A stretch of 64,000 bases of DNA from an uncultured Halomonas sp. (GCF_947493865.1 NZ_CANLTC010000001.1:248001-312000); one strand, 5' to 3'; counted from the first letter of the stretch, positions 10,614-19,849 are shown. Numbers and translations are program-made. The notes: generated from the letters alone by a model not told the origin.

Positions 10614-11756
10614 CTACTTCAACTCCCGCACCAGCAGATCGGCATTGATGTCGCTGATGGTCCTTGCCCCGGTCAGCACCATCGCAACCCGCATCTCCTT
10701 CTCGATCAGATCCAGAAGGTTGCGCACTCCGGCTTCGCCGTGGACTGCCAAGGCATAGATATAGGCACGCCCCAGCATCACGCAGTCGGCGCCAAGGGCG
10801 AGCATGCGCACCACATCCAGCCCGGTGCGAACGCCGGAGTCGGCAATCACCTTGATCTCTCCTTTCACCGCATCCGCAATCGCCGGCAATGCGCGAGCGG
10901 TGGAGGGCGTACCGTCGAGCTGGCGCCCACCGTGGTTGGAGACCACCACCCCATCGGCGCCGAAAGACACTGCGTCCCGGGCATCATCCGGATCGAGAAT
11001 GCCCTTGATGATCATCGGGCCGTCCCAGAACTCGCGAATCCACTCGAGCTCTTTCCATGAAATGGAGGGGTCGAAATTTTCCCCCAGCCAGCCAATGTAA
11101 TCCTGAAGGCCTGTCGGATTGCCGCGATAGGCAGAAATATTGCCCAGGTCATGGGGCTTGCCCCGCAGGCCCACGTTCCAGGCCCAATGCGGGTGGGTCA
11201 TGGCCTGCAGTACCCGGCGCATTGCCGCATTAGGACCGCTCATGCCCGAGTGGGCATCGCGATAGCGAGAACCCGGTACCGGCATGTCCACGGTAAAGAT
11301 CAGTGTGGTCACCCCGGCGGCCTTGGCCCGCTCCAGCGCATTACGCATGAAGCCCCGATCCTTGAGGATATAGAGCTGAAACCACATGGGCCGATCGATT
11401 GCCGGCGCGACCTCCTCGATAGGGCACACGGACACCGTGGACATGGTGAACGGAATACCCTTCGCTGCCGCGGCCTTGGCTGCCTGCACCTCGCCCCGAC
11501 GGGCATACATACCGGTCAGGCCCACCGGCGACAAAGCCAGGGGCATCGCCAAGGTCTCATCGAAGAAGCGGGTCGTCAGATCCAGTTGCGACATGTCGTT
11601 GAGCACCCGCTGGCGCAGGGCGATATCCGCCAGGTCATCGACGTTGTGCCGCAGGGTATGTTCGGCGTAGGAGCCGCCGTCAAGATAATGAAACAAAAAA
11701 GGCGGCAACCGGCGTTTGGCTGCCGCCCGGTAATCCGTGGAGGCGGAAATGATCAT
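10614..11756 (-). CDS. lldD: FMN-dependent L-lactate dehydrogenase
   Basis: Membrane-associated flavoenzyme of 380 residues that oxidises L-lactate to pyruvate and feeds electrons to the quinone pool. The alpha-hydroxyacid oxidase fold is evident from the N-terminal [15 protein letters not shown], the FMN-site [14 protein letters not shown], and the catalytic [10 protein letters not shown] (H275, R278). Length equals that of E. coli LldD. It stands alone, convergent with nirF, without lldP or lldR nearby. As an electron donor gene it fits a respiratory cluster, but direct linkage is only positional. Confidence 0.93.
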   Translation of the reverse strand: MIISASTDYRAAAKRRLPPFLFHYLDGGSYAEHTLRHNVDDLADIALRQRVLNDMSQLDLTTRFFDETLAMPLALSPVGLTGMYARRGEVQAAKAAAAKGIPFTMSTVSVCPIEEVAPAIDRPMWFQLYILKDRGFMRNALERAKAAGVTTLIFTVDMPVPGSRYRDAHSGMSGPNAAMRRVLQAMTHPHWAWNVGLRGKPHDLGNISAYRGNPTGLQDYIGWLGENFDPSISWKELEWIREFWDGPMIIKGILDPDDARDAVSFGADGVVVSNHGGRQLDGTPSTARALPAIADAVKGEIKVIADSGVRTGLDVVRMLALGADCVMLGRAYIYALAVHGEAGVRNLLDLIEKEMRVAMVLTGARTISDINADLLVRELK

Positions 11757-11890
11757 CAGGCAAGTCCCTATGTGGTGGCAGGGTCGACGTCTTGGCTAAT
11801 AGTACATTTCCTTTACACCTTGGCGCCATCTGAAGGCATCATCCTTGAGAACCGCCTGTTCGGCTCTTACTGGTCACTTACGCTCAGCTT

Positions 11891-12946
11891 TTATTGATCG
11901 CTTACGCTCAATTGGGGCCGTGGGGTTTCGGCAGTACTAGCCGGAAGAATAGGATATTCCACCCGAGGCTGCGCTCCGGTCAGGCTGTGGAGAAACTCAG
12001 TGATCGCCATTACTTCATCTTCGCTCAACTCGATACCAAGCTGCGACGCGCCCATTACCGCCACCGCCTGTTCCAAATCCCAGGCCTTGCCACTATGAAA
12101 ATAAGGGGGCGTCAAAACAATGTTGCGCAGACTCGGCACCTTGTAAACATATTCATCCGAGGCGGACTCCGTCACCGCAAAGCGTCCTTTGTCATCCGGC
12201 GGCAGAAAATCAGCGCCAGGCTGCTCGATCACCCCAAAGGGCTGGTACTGGCTGCCGCCAATATTGATGCCGTTGTGACAAGCGCTGCAGCCCTTGTTGA
12301 TGAACAGCTCGAGTCCTGTCTTCTGCGGCTCGCTCAAGGCGTCGGCATTACCTTCCAGATACCGGTCGAAGGGTGCATCAGGTGTGATCAGCGTCGCCTC
12401 GAACAAGGCAATGGCATTCTGCACATTGTCGATACTGATCGGTTCTTGTGTATCAGGGAACGCCTTCTCGAAAGCAGGCTGATAGCCCGGAATGGCCTGG
12501 AGAGTCTTCACCACATCAGCATGGGTAGTAGCCATTTCGACTGGGTTGATCAGAGGCCCGCCAGCTTGTTCAGCAAGATCCTTGGCGCGCCCATCCCAGA
12601 ACTGAGCGGTATTGAATACCGCGTTGAGCACCGTGGGAGAATTGCGGCCACCCTGCTGCCAACGATGGCCAATCGACGTTTCCAGCATGTCGGTACCACC
12701 CAGACCCACCAGATGGCAAGAATTGCAGCTGATTGTGTTGCTCTTCGAAAGTCGTGGTTCAAAATACAGCATCTTGCCGAGCTCTACTTTGGCCGGTGAG
12801 CTAGGAATGCCTTCAATCTCGGGAGGATCATGGGGGATCGGTTCGAACAGCCCTTGCGCTCGGCTCATCAATTGTTCATCCGCGGCCGTTGCCATACTTC
12901 CCAGCGTCATGATGATCGCCATCCCCAGCATACTTTTGATGTGCAT
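11891..12946 (-). CDS. ccpA: Di-heme cytochrome c peroxidase
   Basis: Periplasmic peroxidase of 351 residues that reduces hydrogen peroxide with electrons from small cytochromes c. A signal peptide ends near ATA at residue 21. Two heme-binding motifs are CNSCH (74-78, low-potential peroxidatic heme) and CSACH (220-224, high-potential heme), with the conserved PTVLNA and FWDGRA stretches between them. An FNR-type box lies 60 bp before the ATG, typical for anaerobic induction of this enzyme. The last codons (QLSVSDQ) show a short imperfect repeat just beyond the stop. Confidence 0.94.
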   Translation of the reverse strand: MHIKSMLGMAIIMTLGSMATAADEQLMSRAQGLFEPIPHDPPEIEGIPSSPAKVELGKMLYFEPRLSKSNTISCNSCHLVGLGGTDMLETSIGHRWQQGGRNSPTVLNAVFNTAQFWDGRAKDLAEQAGGPLINPVEMATTHADVVKTLQAIPGYQPAFEKAFPDTQEPISIDNVQNAIALFEATLITPDAPFDRYLEGNADALSEPQKTGLELFINKGCSACHNGINIGGSQYQPFGVIEQPGADFLPPDDKGRFAVTESASDEYVYKVPSLRNIVLTPPYFHSGKAWDLEQAVAVMGASQLGIELSEDEVMAITEFLHSLTGAQPRVEYPILPASTAETPRPQLSVSDQ

Positions 12947-13005
12947 AGCGCCCCTCCCAGTCGTTGCCTTTCTAAAACAAGCTACCGCAAATCAGCTTTT
13001 TTTCA

Positions 13006-13019
13006 TTGACATAAATCAA
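13006..13019. promoter_or_regulatory. FNR-type box before the cytochrome c peroxidase
   Basis: TTGAC-ATAA-ATCAA fits the FNR-family consensus TTGAY-N4-RTCAA. Its near end is 60 bp upstream of the peroxidase ATG, a usual spacing for activation. Confidence 0.75.
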
Positions 13020-13181
13020 TAATATGCCGAGTGCCGCATTGTGACCCGGCCCCCATATACGCTGGAAGAAAGCAGGCGATTCTCATCCTTTCCAAGTGAC
13101 CAGCTTCTTTCGCAGCAGTACTGCTGCACCTATCGACTTATCCCGTTGGGCGTCGTCGTTTTATCGCTATCAGTCATTTTA

Positions 13182-13195
13182 TTGACTCGAGTCAA
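13182..13195. promoter_or_regulatory. FNR-type palindrome before nrdD
   Basis: TTGAC-TCGA-GTCAA is a perfect 14-bp palindrome of the FNR/FixK type. It lies 85 bp before the nrdD start and upstream of the NrdR boxes, as expected for an oxygen-controlled promoter of an anaerobic reductase. Confidence 0.7.
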
Positions 13196-13227
13196 TCTTT
13201 CCCGATGACAAACCTTTTAGGCTGCGC

Positions 13228-13274
13228 ACACAACATATAGTGTTTTACAAACATTCAGACAGCACATATAGGTA
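13228..13274. promoter_or_regulatory. Paired NrdR boxes before nrdD
   Basis: Two 16-bp elements, ACACAACATATAGTGT (13228-13243) and ACAGCACATATAGGTA (13259-13274), resemble the NrdR box ACACWATATATWGTGT. Their starts are 31 bp apart, three helical turns, which is the classical NrdR arrangement. The second ends 5 bp before the GTG start. NrdR represses ribonucleotide reductase genes when dATP is high. A similar pair lies before nrdJa. Confidence 0.82.
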
Positions 13275-13279
13275 AAAAC

Positions 13280-15010
13280 GTGAATACACTCGCTACCGAG
13301 GCCGGTACGCCGCGTCGCCTGAACGTTGCCTCCACCGTCAATGAGTACTTGAATCGCGCGGACTGGCGGGTGCACGCCAACGCCAATCAGGGCTACTCCC
13401 TGGGTGGGCTGATTCTCAATGTCTCCGGCAAGCTGATCGCCAATTACTGGCTGGATGAGGTGTATCCTCAGGCCGTCGGTGAGGCGCATCGTGAGGGTGA
13501 CATGCATATCCACGATCTGGACATGCTTGCCGGTTATTGCGCCGGCTGGTCGCTGCGCACCCTGCTGAATGAAGGCTTCAACGGCGTGCCGGATCGCGCG
13601 GAAAGCACGCCTCCGCGGCACCTGACCAGCGCCCTGGGGCAGATGGTCAACTTCCTCGGCACCCTGCAGAACGAATGGGCCGGCGCTCAGGCCTTCAGCT
13701 CCTTCGATACCTACCTGGCGCCCTACGTGCGCAAGGACAATCTGGACTACGCCGCCGTCAAGCAGGCGATCCAGGAGTTCATCTACAACCTCAACGTGCC
13801 GTCCCGCTGGGGCAGCCAGACGCCCTTCACCAATCTCACCTTCGATTGGGTGTGCCCGGCGGACCTGCGCGAGCAGGTGCCGGTGATCGGTGGCAAGGAA
13901 CAGGATTTTAGCTACGGCGAGCTGCAGGCCGAGATGGACCTGATCAATCGTGCTTACCTGGAAGTCATGGAAGCCGGCGATCGTCAGGGGCGCGTGTTCA
14001 CCTTTCCCATCCCGACCTACAACATCACCCCGGACTTCGACTGGGACAGCGACAACGCCGAGCGCCTGTTCGCCCTGACTGCCAAGTACGGTCTGCCCTA
14101 CTTCCAGAACTTCCTCAACTCGGATCTGGAACCGCATATGGTGCGTTCCATGTGCTGCCGCCTGCAGCTGGATCTGAGCGAACTGCTCAAGCGCGGCAAT
14201 GGCCTGTTCGGCAGCGCCGAGCAGACCGGCTCCCTGGGGGTGGTGACAATCAACTGCGCCCGGCTGGGCTACCGTTTCGCCGGCGACAAGGCCGGGCTCT
14301 ACGCGGAACTCGACCGTCTGATGGAACTCGCCCGAAACAGCCTGGAACTCAAGCGCGAGCGCATTCAGCAGTGGATGGATGCCGGGCTCTACCCTTACTC
14401 CAAGCGCTACCTGGGGACGCTGCGCAATCACTTCTCGACCCTGGGGGTCAACGGGCTCAACGAGATGGTGCGCAACTTAAGCGAAGATCGCCTGGACATC
14501 ACCGACGAGGAAGGGCGCGCCATGGCGCTGGAACTGCTGGACCACGTGCGCGAGCGGATGAAGCAGTTTCAGGAGCAGACCGGGCATCTCTATAACCTGG
14601 AGGCCACTCCGGCGGAAGGCACCACCTATCGTTTCGCCAAGGAAGACGCGCGCCGCTATCCGGGCATCCTTCAGGCCGGCACCGAAGAGGCGCCCTACTA
14701 CACCAACTCCAGCCAGCTGCCGGTAGGCCATACCGACGATCCTTTTGAAGCACTGATTCATCAGGACCCGCTGCAGAGTCGCTACACCGGCGGCACCGTG
14801 CTGCATTTGTACATGCGCGAGAAGCTCTCCAGCGCCACCGCCTGCAAGACCCTGGTGAAGCGAGCGCTGTCACGCTTCCGGCTGCCCTATCTGACCGTCA
14901 CCCCGACTTTCTCGATCTGCCCGGTACATGGCTACCTGGCCGGCGAGCACGAGTTCTGCCCACGCTGCGACGAGGCGCTGCTGGCAGATCAAGCCCAGGC
15001 CTCGGCCTGA
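13280..15010 (+). CDS. nrdD: Anaerobic ribonucleoside-triphosphate reductase, catalytic core without glycyl-radical tail
   Basis: Class III ribonucleotide reductase core of 576 residues, starting at GTG 13280. It lacks an N-terminal ATP-cone: homology to the ten-stranded barrel begins almost at once (NEYLNRADWRVHANANQGYS). The motif RSMCCRLQLD followed by GNGLFGSAEQTGSLGVVTIN holds the finger-loop cysteine region. The C-terminus has the zinc-type pair SICPVHGYL and EFCPRCDEAL (CX2H...CX2C) and then stops. The RVxGY glycyl-radical motif that should follow is absent here but is encoded by the next gene (15077-15244). Regulation is likely by NrdR and an FNR-type protein. The usual length with both ATP-cone and tail is about 675-710. 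Confidence 0.93.
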   Translation: MNTLATEAGTPRRLNVASTVNEYLNRADWRVHANANQGYSLGGLILNVSGKLIANYWLDEVYPQAVGEAHREGDMHIHDLDMLAGYCAGWSLRTLLNEGFNGVPDRAESTPPRHLTSALGQMVNFLGTLQNEWAGAQAFSSFDTYLAPYVRKDNLDYAAVKQAIQEFIYNLNVPSRWGSQTPFTNLTFDWVCPADLREQVPVIGGKEQDFSYGELQAEMDLINRAYLEVMEAGDRQGRVFTFPIPTYNITPDFDWDSDNAERLFALTAKYGLPYFQNFLNSDLEPHMVRSMCCRLQLDLSELLKRGNGLFGSAEQTGSLGVVTINCARLGYRFAGDKAGLYAELDRLMELARNSLELKRERIQQWMDAGLYPYSKRYLGTLRNHFSTLGVNGLNEMVRNLSEDRLDITDEEGRAMALELLDHVRERMKQFQEQTGHLYNLEATPAEGTTYRFAKEDARRYPGILQAGTEEAPYYTNSSQLPVGHTDDPFEALIHQDPLQSRYTGGTVLHLYMREKLSSATACKTLVKRALSRFRLPYLTVTPTFSICPVHGYLAGEHEFCPRCDEALLADQAQASA

Positions 15011-15020
15011 AAACCCTGAC

Positions 15021-15042
15021 CACGATCTGCCGCGCGATCGTG
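15021..15042 (+). other. Hairpin between the two nrdD parts
   Basis: CACGATC and GATCGTG form a 7-bp stem with an 8-nt loop in the 66-bp gap between the core gene and the radical-domain gene. It could tune the ratio of the two products or be fortuitous. Confidence 0.4.
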
Positions 15043-15076
15043 AACGAAGCACCACCATCGACAAAGGAATCATCCA

Positions 15077-15244
15077 ATGAACCATCAAACTTCACGCGAC
15101 ATGCTTCCCAACGACCAGCGCCAACGCTGCGAAGTCTGGACCCGAGTCATGGGCTATCATCGCCCGGTCAGCCAGTTCAACGTGGGCAAGCAGTCCGAGC
15201 ATCGCGAACGGCGCCACTTTTGCGAAGCGACGTTGAATTCATGA
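15077..15244 (+). CDS. Separate glycyl-radical domain of the class III ribonucleotide reductase
   Basis: A 55-residue protein beginning MNHQTSRDMLPNDQRQ and containing CEVWTRVMGYHRPV and then FNVGKQSEHRERRHF. This is the C-terminal glycyl-radical segment of NrdD, with the radical glycine expected at G26 in RVMGY. It has its own ATG and an upstream AAAGGAAT, and is separated from the core gene by a stop codon and 66 bp, so it is not a simple frameshift. Its stop overlaps the nrdG start (ATGA), coupling it to the activase that would install the radical. It should assemble with the core to give an active enzyme, which is inference from the missing motif in one part and its presence in the other. 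Confidence 0.9.
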   Translation: MNHQTSRDMLPNDQRQRCEVWTRVMGYHRPVSQFNVGKQSEHRERRHFCEATLNS

Positions 15245-16005
15245 GTATCGATGTTCGCCGGGAGCCTTGCTCCCGGCATCATGACAATATCGGGCAGGAT
15301 GGCATTCACCTGCCCGTGGCGGGCCTGACGCCGATGACTACTCTGGACTATCCGGGCCATCTGGCCTGCGTGGTCTTCCTGCAGGGCTGTCCGCTGCGCT
15401 GCGGCTACTGCCATAATCCGCAGATGCTCCCTGCACGTCGGGGCAAGCGCGAGGAATGGGAAAAAATACTCGGATTTCTGGAAAGTCGGCGCGGCCTGCT
15501 CGATGGCGTGGTATTCAGCGGCGGCGAACCCACCCAGCATGCCGATCTGGCGCCGGCCATGCGTGACGCCAAGGCGCTGGGTTTCAAGGTGGGATTGCAC
15601 ACGGCGGGAGTCTATCCGCGACGCCTCGAGACACTGCTGCCCTGGCTCGACTGGGTGGGGCTCGACGTCAAAGGACACGCCGACAATTTCGAGCGCATCG
15701 CCGGTCGTCGTGGTATCTGGAAGCGCCATGCCCAGAGCCTGGCACTATTGCTGGACAGCGGTATCGACCTCGAATGCCGCACGACGATTCATTGGCGAGA
15801 CTTCGATCTCAAGGCCATCGAGCGTCTGGCACTGAGCCTGGCCGACTGTGGCGTACGCCACTACGCCTTGCAATTGGCTCGCACCGATCAATGCCTGATC
15901 CCCGCCTACGCGCAACCGATTGCCGATGCCCCACTACCGGAAGCCATGGCGAGACTCGTCAGGCGCCTTGCCCCCCGTTTCGACCGGCTGACGCTACGCG
16001 AATGA
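15241..16005 (+). CDS. nrdG: Anaerobic ribonucleotide reductase activase
   Basis: Radical SAM activase of 254 residues that abstracts hydrogen from the glycine of NrdD. The cluster motif CX3CX2C is in QGCPLRCGYCHNPQ, followed by a glycine-rich SAM site VFSGGEPTQH. The start at 15241 overlaps the stop codon of the radical-domain gene by 4 bp; a longer frame begins upstream inside that gene but lacks homology. At 254 residues it is longer than E. coli NrdG (154) and resembles the longer activases found in Pseudomonas-type operons. Confidence 0.92.
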   Translation: MSIDVRREPCSRHHDNIGQDGIHLPVAGLTPMTTLDYPGHLACVVFLQGCPLRCGYCHNPQMLPARRGKREEWEKILGFLESRRGLLDGVVFSGGEPTQHADLAPAMRDAKALGFKVGLHTAGVYPRRLETLLPWLDWVGLDVKGHADNFERIAGRRGIWKRHAQSLALLLDSGIDLECRTTIHWRDFDLKAIERLALSLADCGVRHYALQLARTDQCLIPAYAQPIADAPLPEAMARLVRRLAPRFDRLTLRE

Positions 16006-16075
16006 CGGCTTCCCGATATTCTCGGGGCCGGAGGCATCCGGCAGCAGGTCTTCCATTGTACTTCCGCAGTCGTCG

Positions 16076-16094
16076 GCCACGTCCACCACGTGGC
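16076..16094. terminator. Hairpin between convergent nrdG and nupC
   Basis: GCCACGT and ACGTGGC form a perfect 7-bp stem around a CCACC loop in the 116-bp gap between two convergent genes. There is no T-run on either side, so termination would be weak or factor-dependent. Confidence 0.4.
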
Positions 16095-16121
16095 GAGGTA
16101 AGGCTGCCAACATCAGCCTTC

Positions 16122-17384
16122 CTATGCCAGAGCAATGAAGAAGCCAGCGATCGTCGCGGACATCAGGTTGGAAAGCGTGCCCGCCAACACTGCCTTGAGG
16201 CCCAGGCGTGCGATATCGTGACGGCGGCTCGGGGCGATACTGCCAAGCCCACCCAGCAGAATGGCGATGGACGACAGATTGGCGAAGCCGCACAGGGCAA
16301 ACGACAGGATCGCCACGGTGTGAGGAGACAGCATCTCTCCCGTGGCCGCCACCACCGCCCTGCCGTCGATATAGGGTGCCAGGTTGACGTAGGCGACGAA
16401 TTCGTTGAGCACCAGTTTCTGGCCGATGAACGAGCCGGCGAATACCGCTTCATCCCAGCCCACCCCCAGCAGAAACGCCAAGGGGGCAAACAGCCAGCCC
16501 AGAATCAATTCGAGACTCAACGACTCCATGCCGAACCAGCCCCCGATGCCGCCCAAGATACCGTTGATCAGCGCGATCAACCCGATGAAGGCCAACAGCA
16601 TGGCGCCGACGTTGGCCGCCAGTTGCAGACCCGAGGAGGCCCCGGTGGCAGCGGCGTCGAGCACGTTGCTCGGCTTGTCCTGCTCTTCGATCACTGCATT
16701 GGCTTCATTGACGTCGTCCACCACTTCCCGAGTCTCGGGCATGATCAGCTTGGCGAACAGCAATCCTCCCGGCGCGGCCATGAAGGAGGCCGCCACCAGA
16801 TACTCCATGGGAATTCCCAGGGCAGCGTAGCCCGCCAGTACCGAACCCGCCACCGAGGCGAGTCCGCCGCACATCACCGCGAATAGCTGGGATTGCGTCA
16901 TGCCGGCGATGAAGGGGCGCACCACCAGCGGCGCCTCGGTCTGACCGACGAAAATATTGGCCGTGGCCGAAAGGGACTCGGCGCGGGAGGTGCCAAGCGC
17001 CTTTTGCAGCGCGCCGCCGAGAATGCGCACGACCCACTGCATGATGCCCAGGTAGTAGAGCACGGCGGTCAGCGACGCGAAGAAGATGATCACCGGCAGC
17101 ACCTTGATCGCGAAGACGAAGCCGACCGATTCCACGCTGGCCAACCCGCCGAACAGGAAATCGATGCCGTCGTTGGCGTAGAGCACGACCTGACTGACCG
17201 CATCGGAGATTGCCTTGAGCACCGCCTGACCAAAAGGCACGTAGAGCACGAAGGCGCCAATGCCTGCTTGAATGGCGAAGGCGACGCCCACGGTCCGCAG
17301 GCGTATCGCTCGCCGGTTGGTGGAGAACAGCAGCGCGATAAGAATCAGGGTCGCCATCCCGACGAGGCTCATGATCAATGTCAT
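16122..17384 (-). CDS. nupC: Concentrative nucleoside transporter (CNT/NupC family)
   Basis: Inner-membrane nucleoside importer of 420 residues driven by protons or sodium. Hydrophobic helices fill the protein. Family motifs include [14 protein letters not shown] near residue 145, the loop [18 protein letters not shown] near residue 207, and [17 protein letters not shown] near the end. It is convergent with nrdDG; nucleoside salvage alongside ribonucleotide reduction makes sense metabolically, but no shared promoter is seen. Confidence 0.93.
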   Translation of the reverse strand: MTLIMSLVGMATLILIALLFSTNRRAIRLRTVGVAFAIQAGIGAFVLYVPFGQAVLKAISDAVSQVVLYANDGIDFLFGGLASVESVGFVFAIKVLPVIIFFASLTAVLYYLGIMQWVVRILGGALQKALGTSRAESLSATANIFVGQTEAPLVVRPFIAGMTQSQLFAVMCGGLASVAGSVLAGYAALGIPMEYLVAASFMAAPGGLLFAKLIMPETREVVDDVNEANAVIEEQDKPSNVLDAAATGASSGLQLAANVGAMLLAFIGLIALINGILGGIGGWFGMESLSLELILGWLFAPLAFLLGVGWDEAVFAGSFIGQKLVLNEFVAYVNLAPYIDGRAVVAATGEMLSPHTVAILSFALCGFANLSSIAILLGGLGSIAPSRRHDIARLGLKAVLAGTLSNLMSATIAGFFIALA

Positions 17385-17541
17385 GGGGAGTCCTTGCTGA
17401 GCGAATTGGAAAATGCGCTACAGAATATTGTATTTGAGGCTATAGATCATGATATTACGCGCCAAACGCTTTTTCAGGACAGCACTTCGGAGGAGGTGTC
17501 GGGGAAGATGTTGGGGAGGGTGTCGTCAAGAAAACTGGACG

Positions 17542-17916
17542 TCATCTGCGCCCAAGATTATCGATGGGCTTGCGCCCTAGCCCCCTGATCACGAGATTGC
17601 GGATTGCTCGCAGCGGCGGATACAGCAGACGTGCCCGAGTGGGCGAACGAAATATCCAGTGATTGAGGCGATTGAAGATGCCCGAGCGGCTACTCATCAA
17701 TGCCACCCGGTGCATCGCGTCGCCGCCGTGATACAGCTTTCCGTTCAGCTTGAGCACCATGCCCTGGTCGATGTCCAGCCCGGCGTGGCTGATCTCGCCC
17801 ATGATCGCCGGCGCTTCCCGGGCATCGACCAGTTGCAGATGACCGACAGTGCCCCGCAATCGCACCAGACGCGCATAGTTGGCACAGAAAGGACACTGGC
17901 CGTCATAGACCAGCAC
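17542..17916 (-). CDS. DCC-family thiol protein (DUF393)
   Basis: A 124-residue protein of the thiol-disulfide oxidoreductase-like DCC family. The N-terminus MLVYDGQCPFCANYARLVR carries the thioredoxin-like CPFC pair near residues 8-11, and the conserved GMVLKLNGKLYHGGDAMHRVALMSS follows. The start is GTG 17916. It is the last gene of the molybdoenzyme operon, 23 bp after the propeller gene, so a redox or maturation role in that system is plausible. The family has no settled function. Confidence 0.8.
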   Translation of the reverse strand: MLVYDGQCPFCANYARLVRLRGTVGHLQLVDAREAPAIMGEISHAGLDIDQGMVLKLNGKLYHGGDAMHRVALMSSRSGIFNRLNHWIFRSPTRARLLYPPLRAIRNLVIRGLGRKPIDNLGRR

Positions 17917-17939
17917 GGCTTCGTCATTCCCGGTGTTCG

Positions 17940-19841
17940 TTACGACGCCCTCTTCGACTTTCTTTTCAAAATCATGCCCTTATCGCCAGCGGCGAAGACA
18001 TCGCCCTGGGCCGTCACTCGCACCGCGCGCAGGCCGGTGGTGGTGCCGGAGTTTTCCGGATGCCACTCTCCCGCCTCATGGCGTAGGATATTTCCACCGG
18101 TGCCCACCACATAGGGGCCGACACTTGATGAGCCGTCTATCGCCAGCAGATCGTCCCGGGCCCGGGCCGGGGTCAGCATCCAGCGCGTGCCGTCGAAGTG
18201 CCCGAGGGTGCCGGACAGCCCGATGATGAAGATGTTGCTCAGGCTATCGCCCCAGACATCGTAGAGGAAGTTCTCGGTACCAGCATGAAACTCCGCCCAG
18301 TTGTCGCCATTCCAGCGCAGGATCAGACCGAAATCGCCCACCGCCAGGATATGTTCATCGTCCATGCCCCAGATATTGTAGAGCGCGGACTTGGTGCCGC
18401 TGGTCATGCGTTGCCAGCCCAGGCCATCGAAGTGCAGGATCAGCCCTTCATCCCCCACCGCATAGATCGAGTTTGGCCCGGTGCCCCACATGGCCAGGAT
18501 AGTGATATCCAGATGCAGATCGTAGTGCTTGTCCCACCGCTCGCCGTCGAAGCGAAATATCTGCCCCATCTGCCCACCGGCATACAGGCCACCCTGGCCC
18601 GCATCCCATACGCAGTGCACCGAGAGCTCACTGGGGGCAGGCAATGTTTCCCAGCGATCACTGTCATCGTGGCTGGCGTGGCGCAACACGACACCGCCTT
18701 CACCACAGGCATAAAGCGTGCCATCCGGGCTCGCCCACAGGCCCCAGAGCTGATGGCTGGTACCGGAGTCCATGGCTTGCCAATCAACGGCCTGTTCCGC
18801 GTTCGGGTCCACCACCGGCGCCAAGGCCAGGGTGAAGTCCGCCGCAGCGGTCATGATGGTACCGAAGTCCCCCACCGCCAGGGCTTCCCCGGTGGGCAGC
18901 GGCACGATATCCATCAGATCATGACGGTTGTTGCTTTGCAGCTGATCGAGCCGGCTGCCCTTTAGATAGTAAAGATGCCCCTGATCGCCGACGATCAACA
19001 CCCCCTCTTTATACGTCTTGAGAGAGCGTATCCGGGGCATGGGCTTGTCGACCTCGACCTGCTCGAAGCGCCCTTTTCGATAGCGAACCAGTTCGCCACG
19101 AAAACCGTTCTGGTCGATGAAGTAGCGCCCGCCGGCCATCAGCAATTCATCATCGCCAAGCGCCAGCACGGTCATGAAACCGGAACCGAAGGGGCACGCC
19201 ATCTGCTGCCAATTACCGTCCCCGGCGCTTGTGAGCACGGTCCCTTCGCCACCCACCGCATAGAGCTGCCCGTTGGGCGTTCGGGTAATGCCGCGCAGGT
19301 TGATCGTGGTGGGGCTTGCCTCGCGCTGCCAGGTCTCGCCGTCGAAGGCCAGGATCATGCCATCGTCCCCTACCGCCCAGGCGCGGCCTGACTCGTCGCC
19401 AGTGATGGCGAACAGCGGCGTGTTCTCCTCGCAGGGGGCAAAGCGTTCGGTGCGCTCGTCGATGATGCCGCCGCGCTGCAGATGCCATTGGCTGCCATCG
19501 TAATGCAGGATGGTGCCCATCCAACCCACGGCGTAGAGCCGTGAACGATCGTTACCCCAGATGGCGTGCAGCGGAAGACATATGGGCGTCTCCATGTGAT
19601 GCCACAGGCTGCCGTCTTCAGCGGGAGTGCCATCGAAGTGCAGGATCATGCCTTCGTCACCCACCACGAACACTTCACTCTGGGATGCCCAGCCGGACCA
19701 CAGCACATCGCCGTCACCGGCACTGACCTCGGGCACACGATGCCAGGTCGCTTGATGAGGCGCCTCGGGATCGCCACCGCTGAGCAGATTTCGAAATAGG
19801 CGACGACGCTCAGGGTCGGGGGCGGTACCGGTTGTACGCAT
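17940..19841 (-). CDS. Fourteen-repeat beta-propeller protein of the molybdoenzyme operon
   Basis: A 633-residue protein made of about 14 repeats of the pattern hxxVGDxGxILHFDGxxW (examples: VFVVGDEGMILHFDG, IYAVGDEGLILHFDG, ILAVGDFGLILRWNG). Fourteen blades suggest two seven-bladed propellers, as in WD40/Ycf48-like folds. No signal peptide or Tat motif is seen, so it is probably cytoplasmic. It lies 8 bp after the Mrp-type NTPase gene and before the DCC gene. Such proteins are not a usual part of type II DMSO-reductase operons. A role as assembly platform or chaperone is a guess. I do not recognise a named family member. Confidence 0.8.
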   Translation of the reverse strand: MRTTGTAPDPERRRLFRNLLSGGDPEAPHQATWHRVPEVSAGDGDVLWSGWASQSEVFVVGDEGMILHFDGTPAEDGSLWHHMETPICLPLHAIWGNDRSRLYAVGWMGTILHYDGSQWHLQRGGIIDERTERFAPCEENTPLFAITGDESGRAWAVGDDGMILAFDGETWQREASPTTINLRGITRTPNGQLYAVGGEGTVLTSAGDGNWQQMACPFGSGFMTVLALGDDELLMAGGRYFIDQNGFRGELVRYRKGRFEQVEVDKPMPRIRSLKTYKEGVLIVGDQGHLYYLKGSRLDQLQSNNRHDLMDIVPLPTGEALAVGDFGTIMTAAADFTLALAPVVDPNAEQAVDWQAMDSGTSHQLWGLWASPDGTLYACGEGGVVLRHASHDDSDRWETLPAPSELSVHCVWDAGQGGLYAGGQMGQIFRFDGERWDKHYDLHLDITILAMWGTGPNSIYAVGDEGLILHFDGLGWQRMTSGTKSALYNIWGMDDEHILAVGDFGLILRWNGDNWAEFHAGTENFLYDVWGDSLSNIFIIGLSGTLGHFDGTRWMLTPARARDDLLAIDGSSSVGPYVVGTGGNILRHEAGEWHPENSGTTTGLRAVRVTAQGDVFAAGDKGMILKRKSKRAS

Positions 19842-19849
19842 GAAATTCC

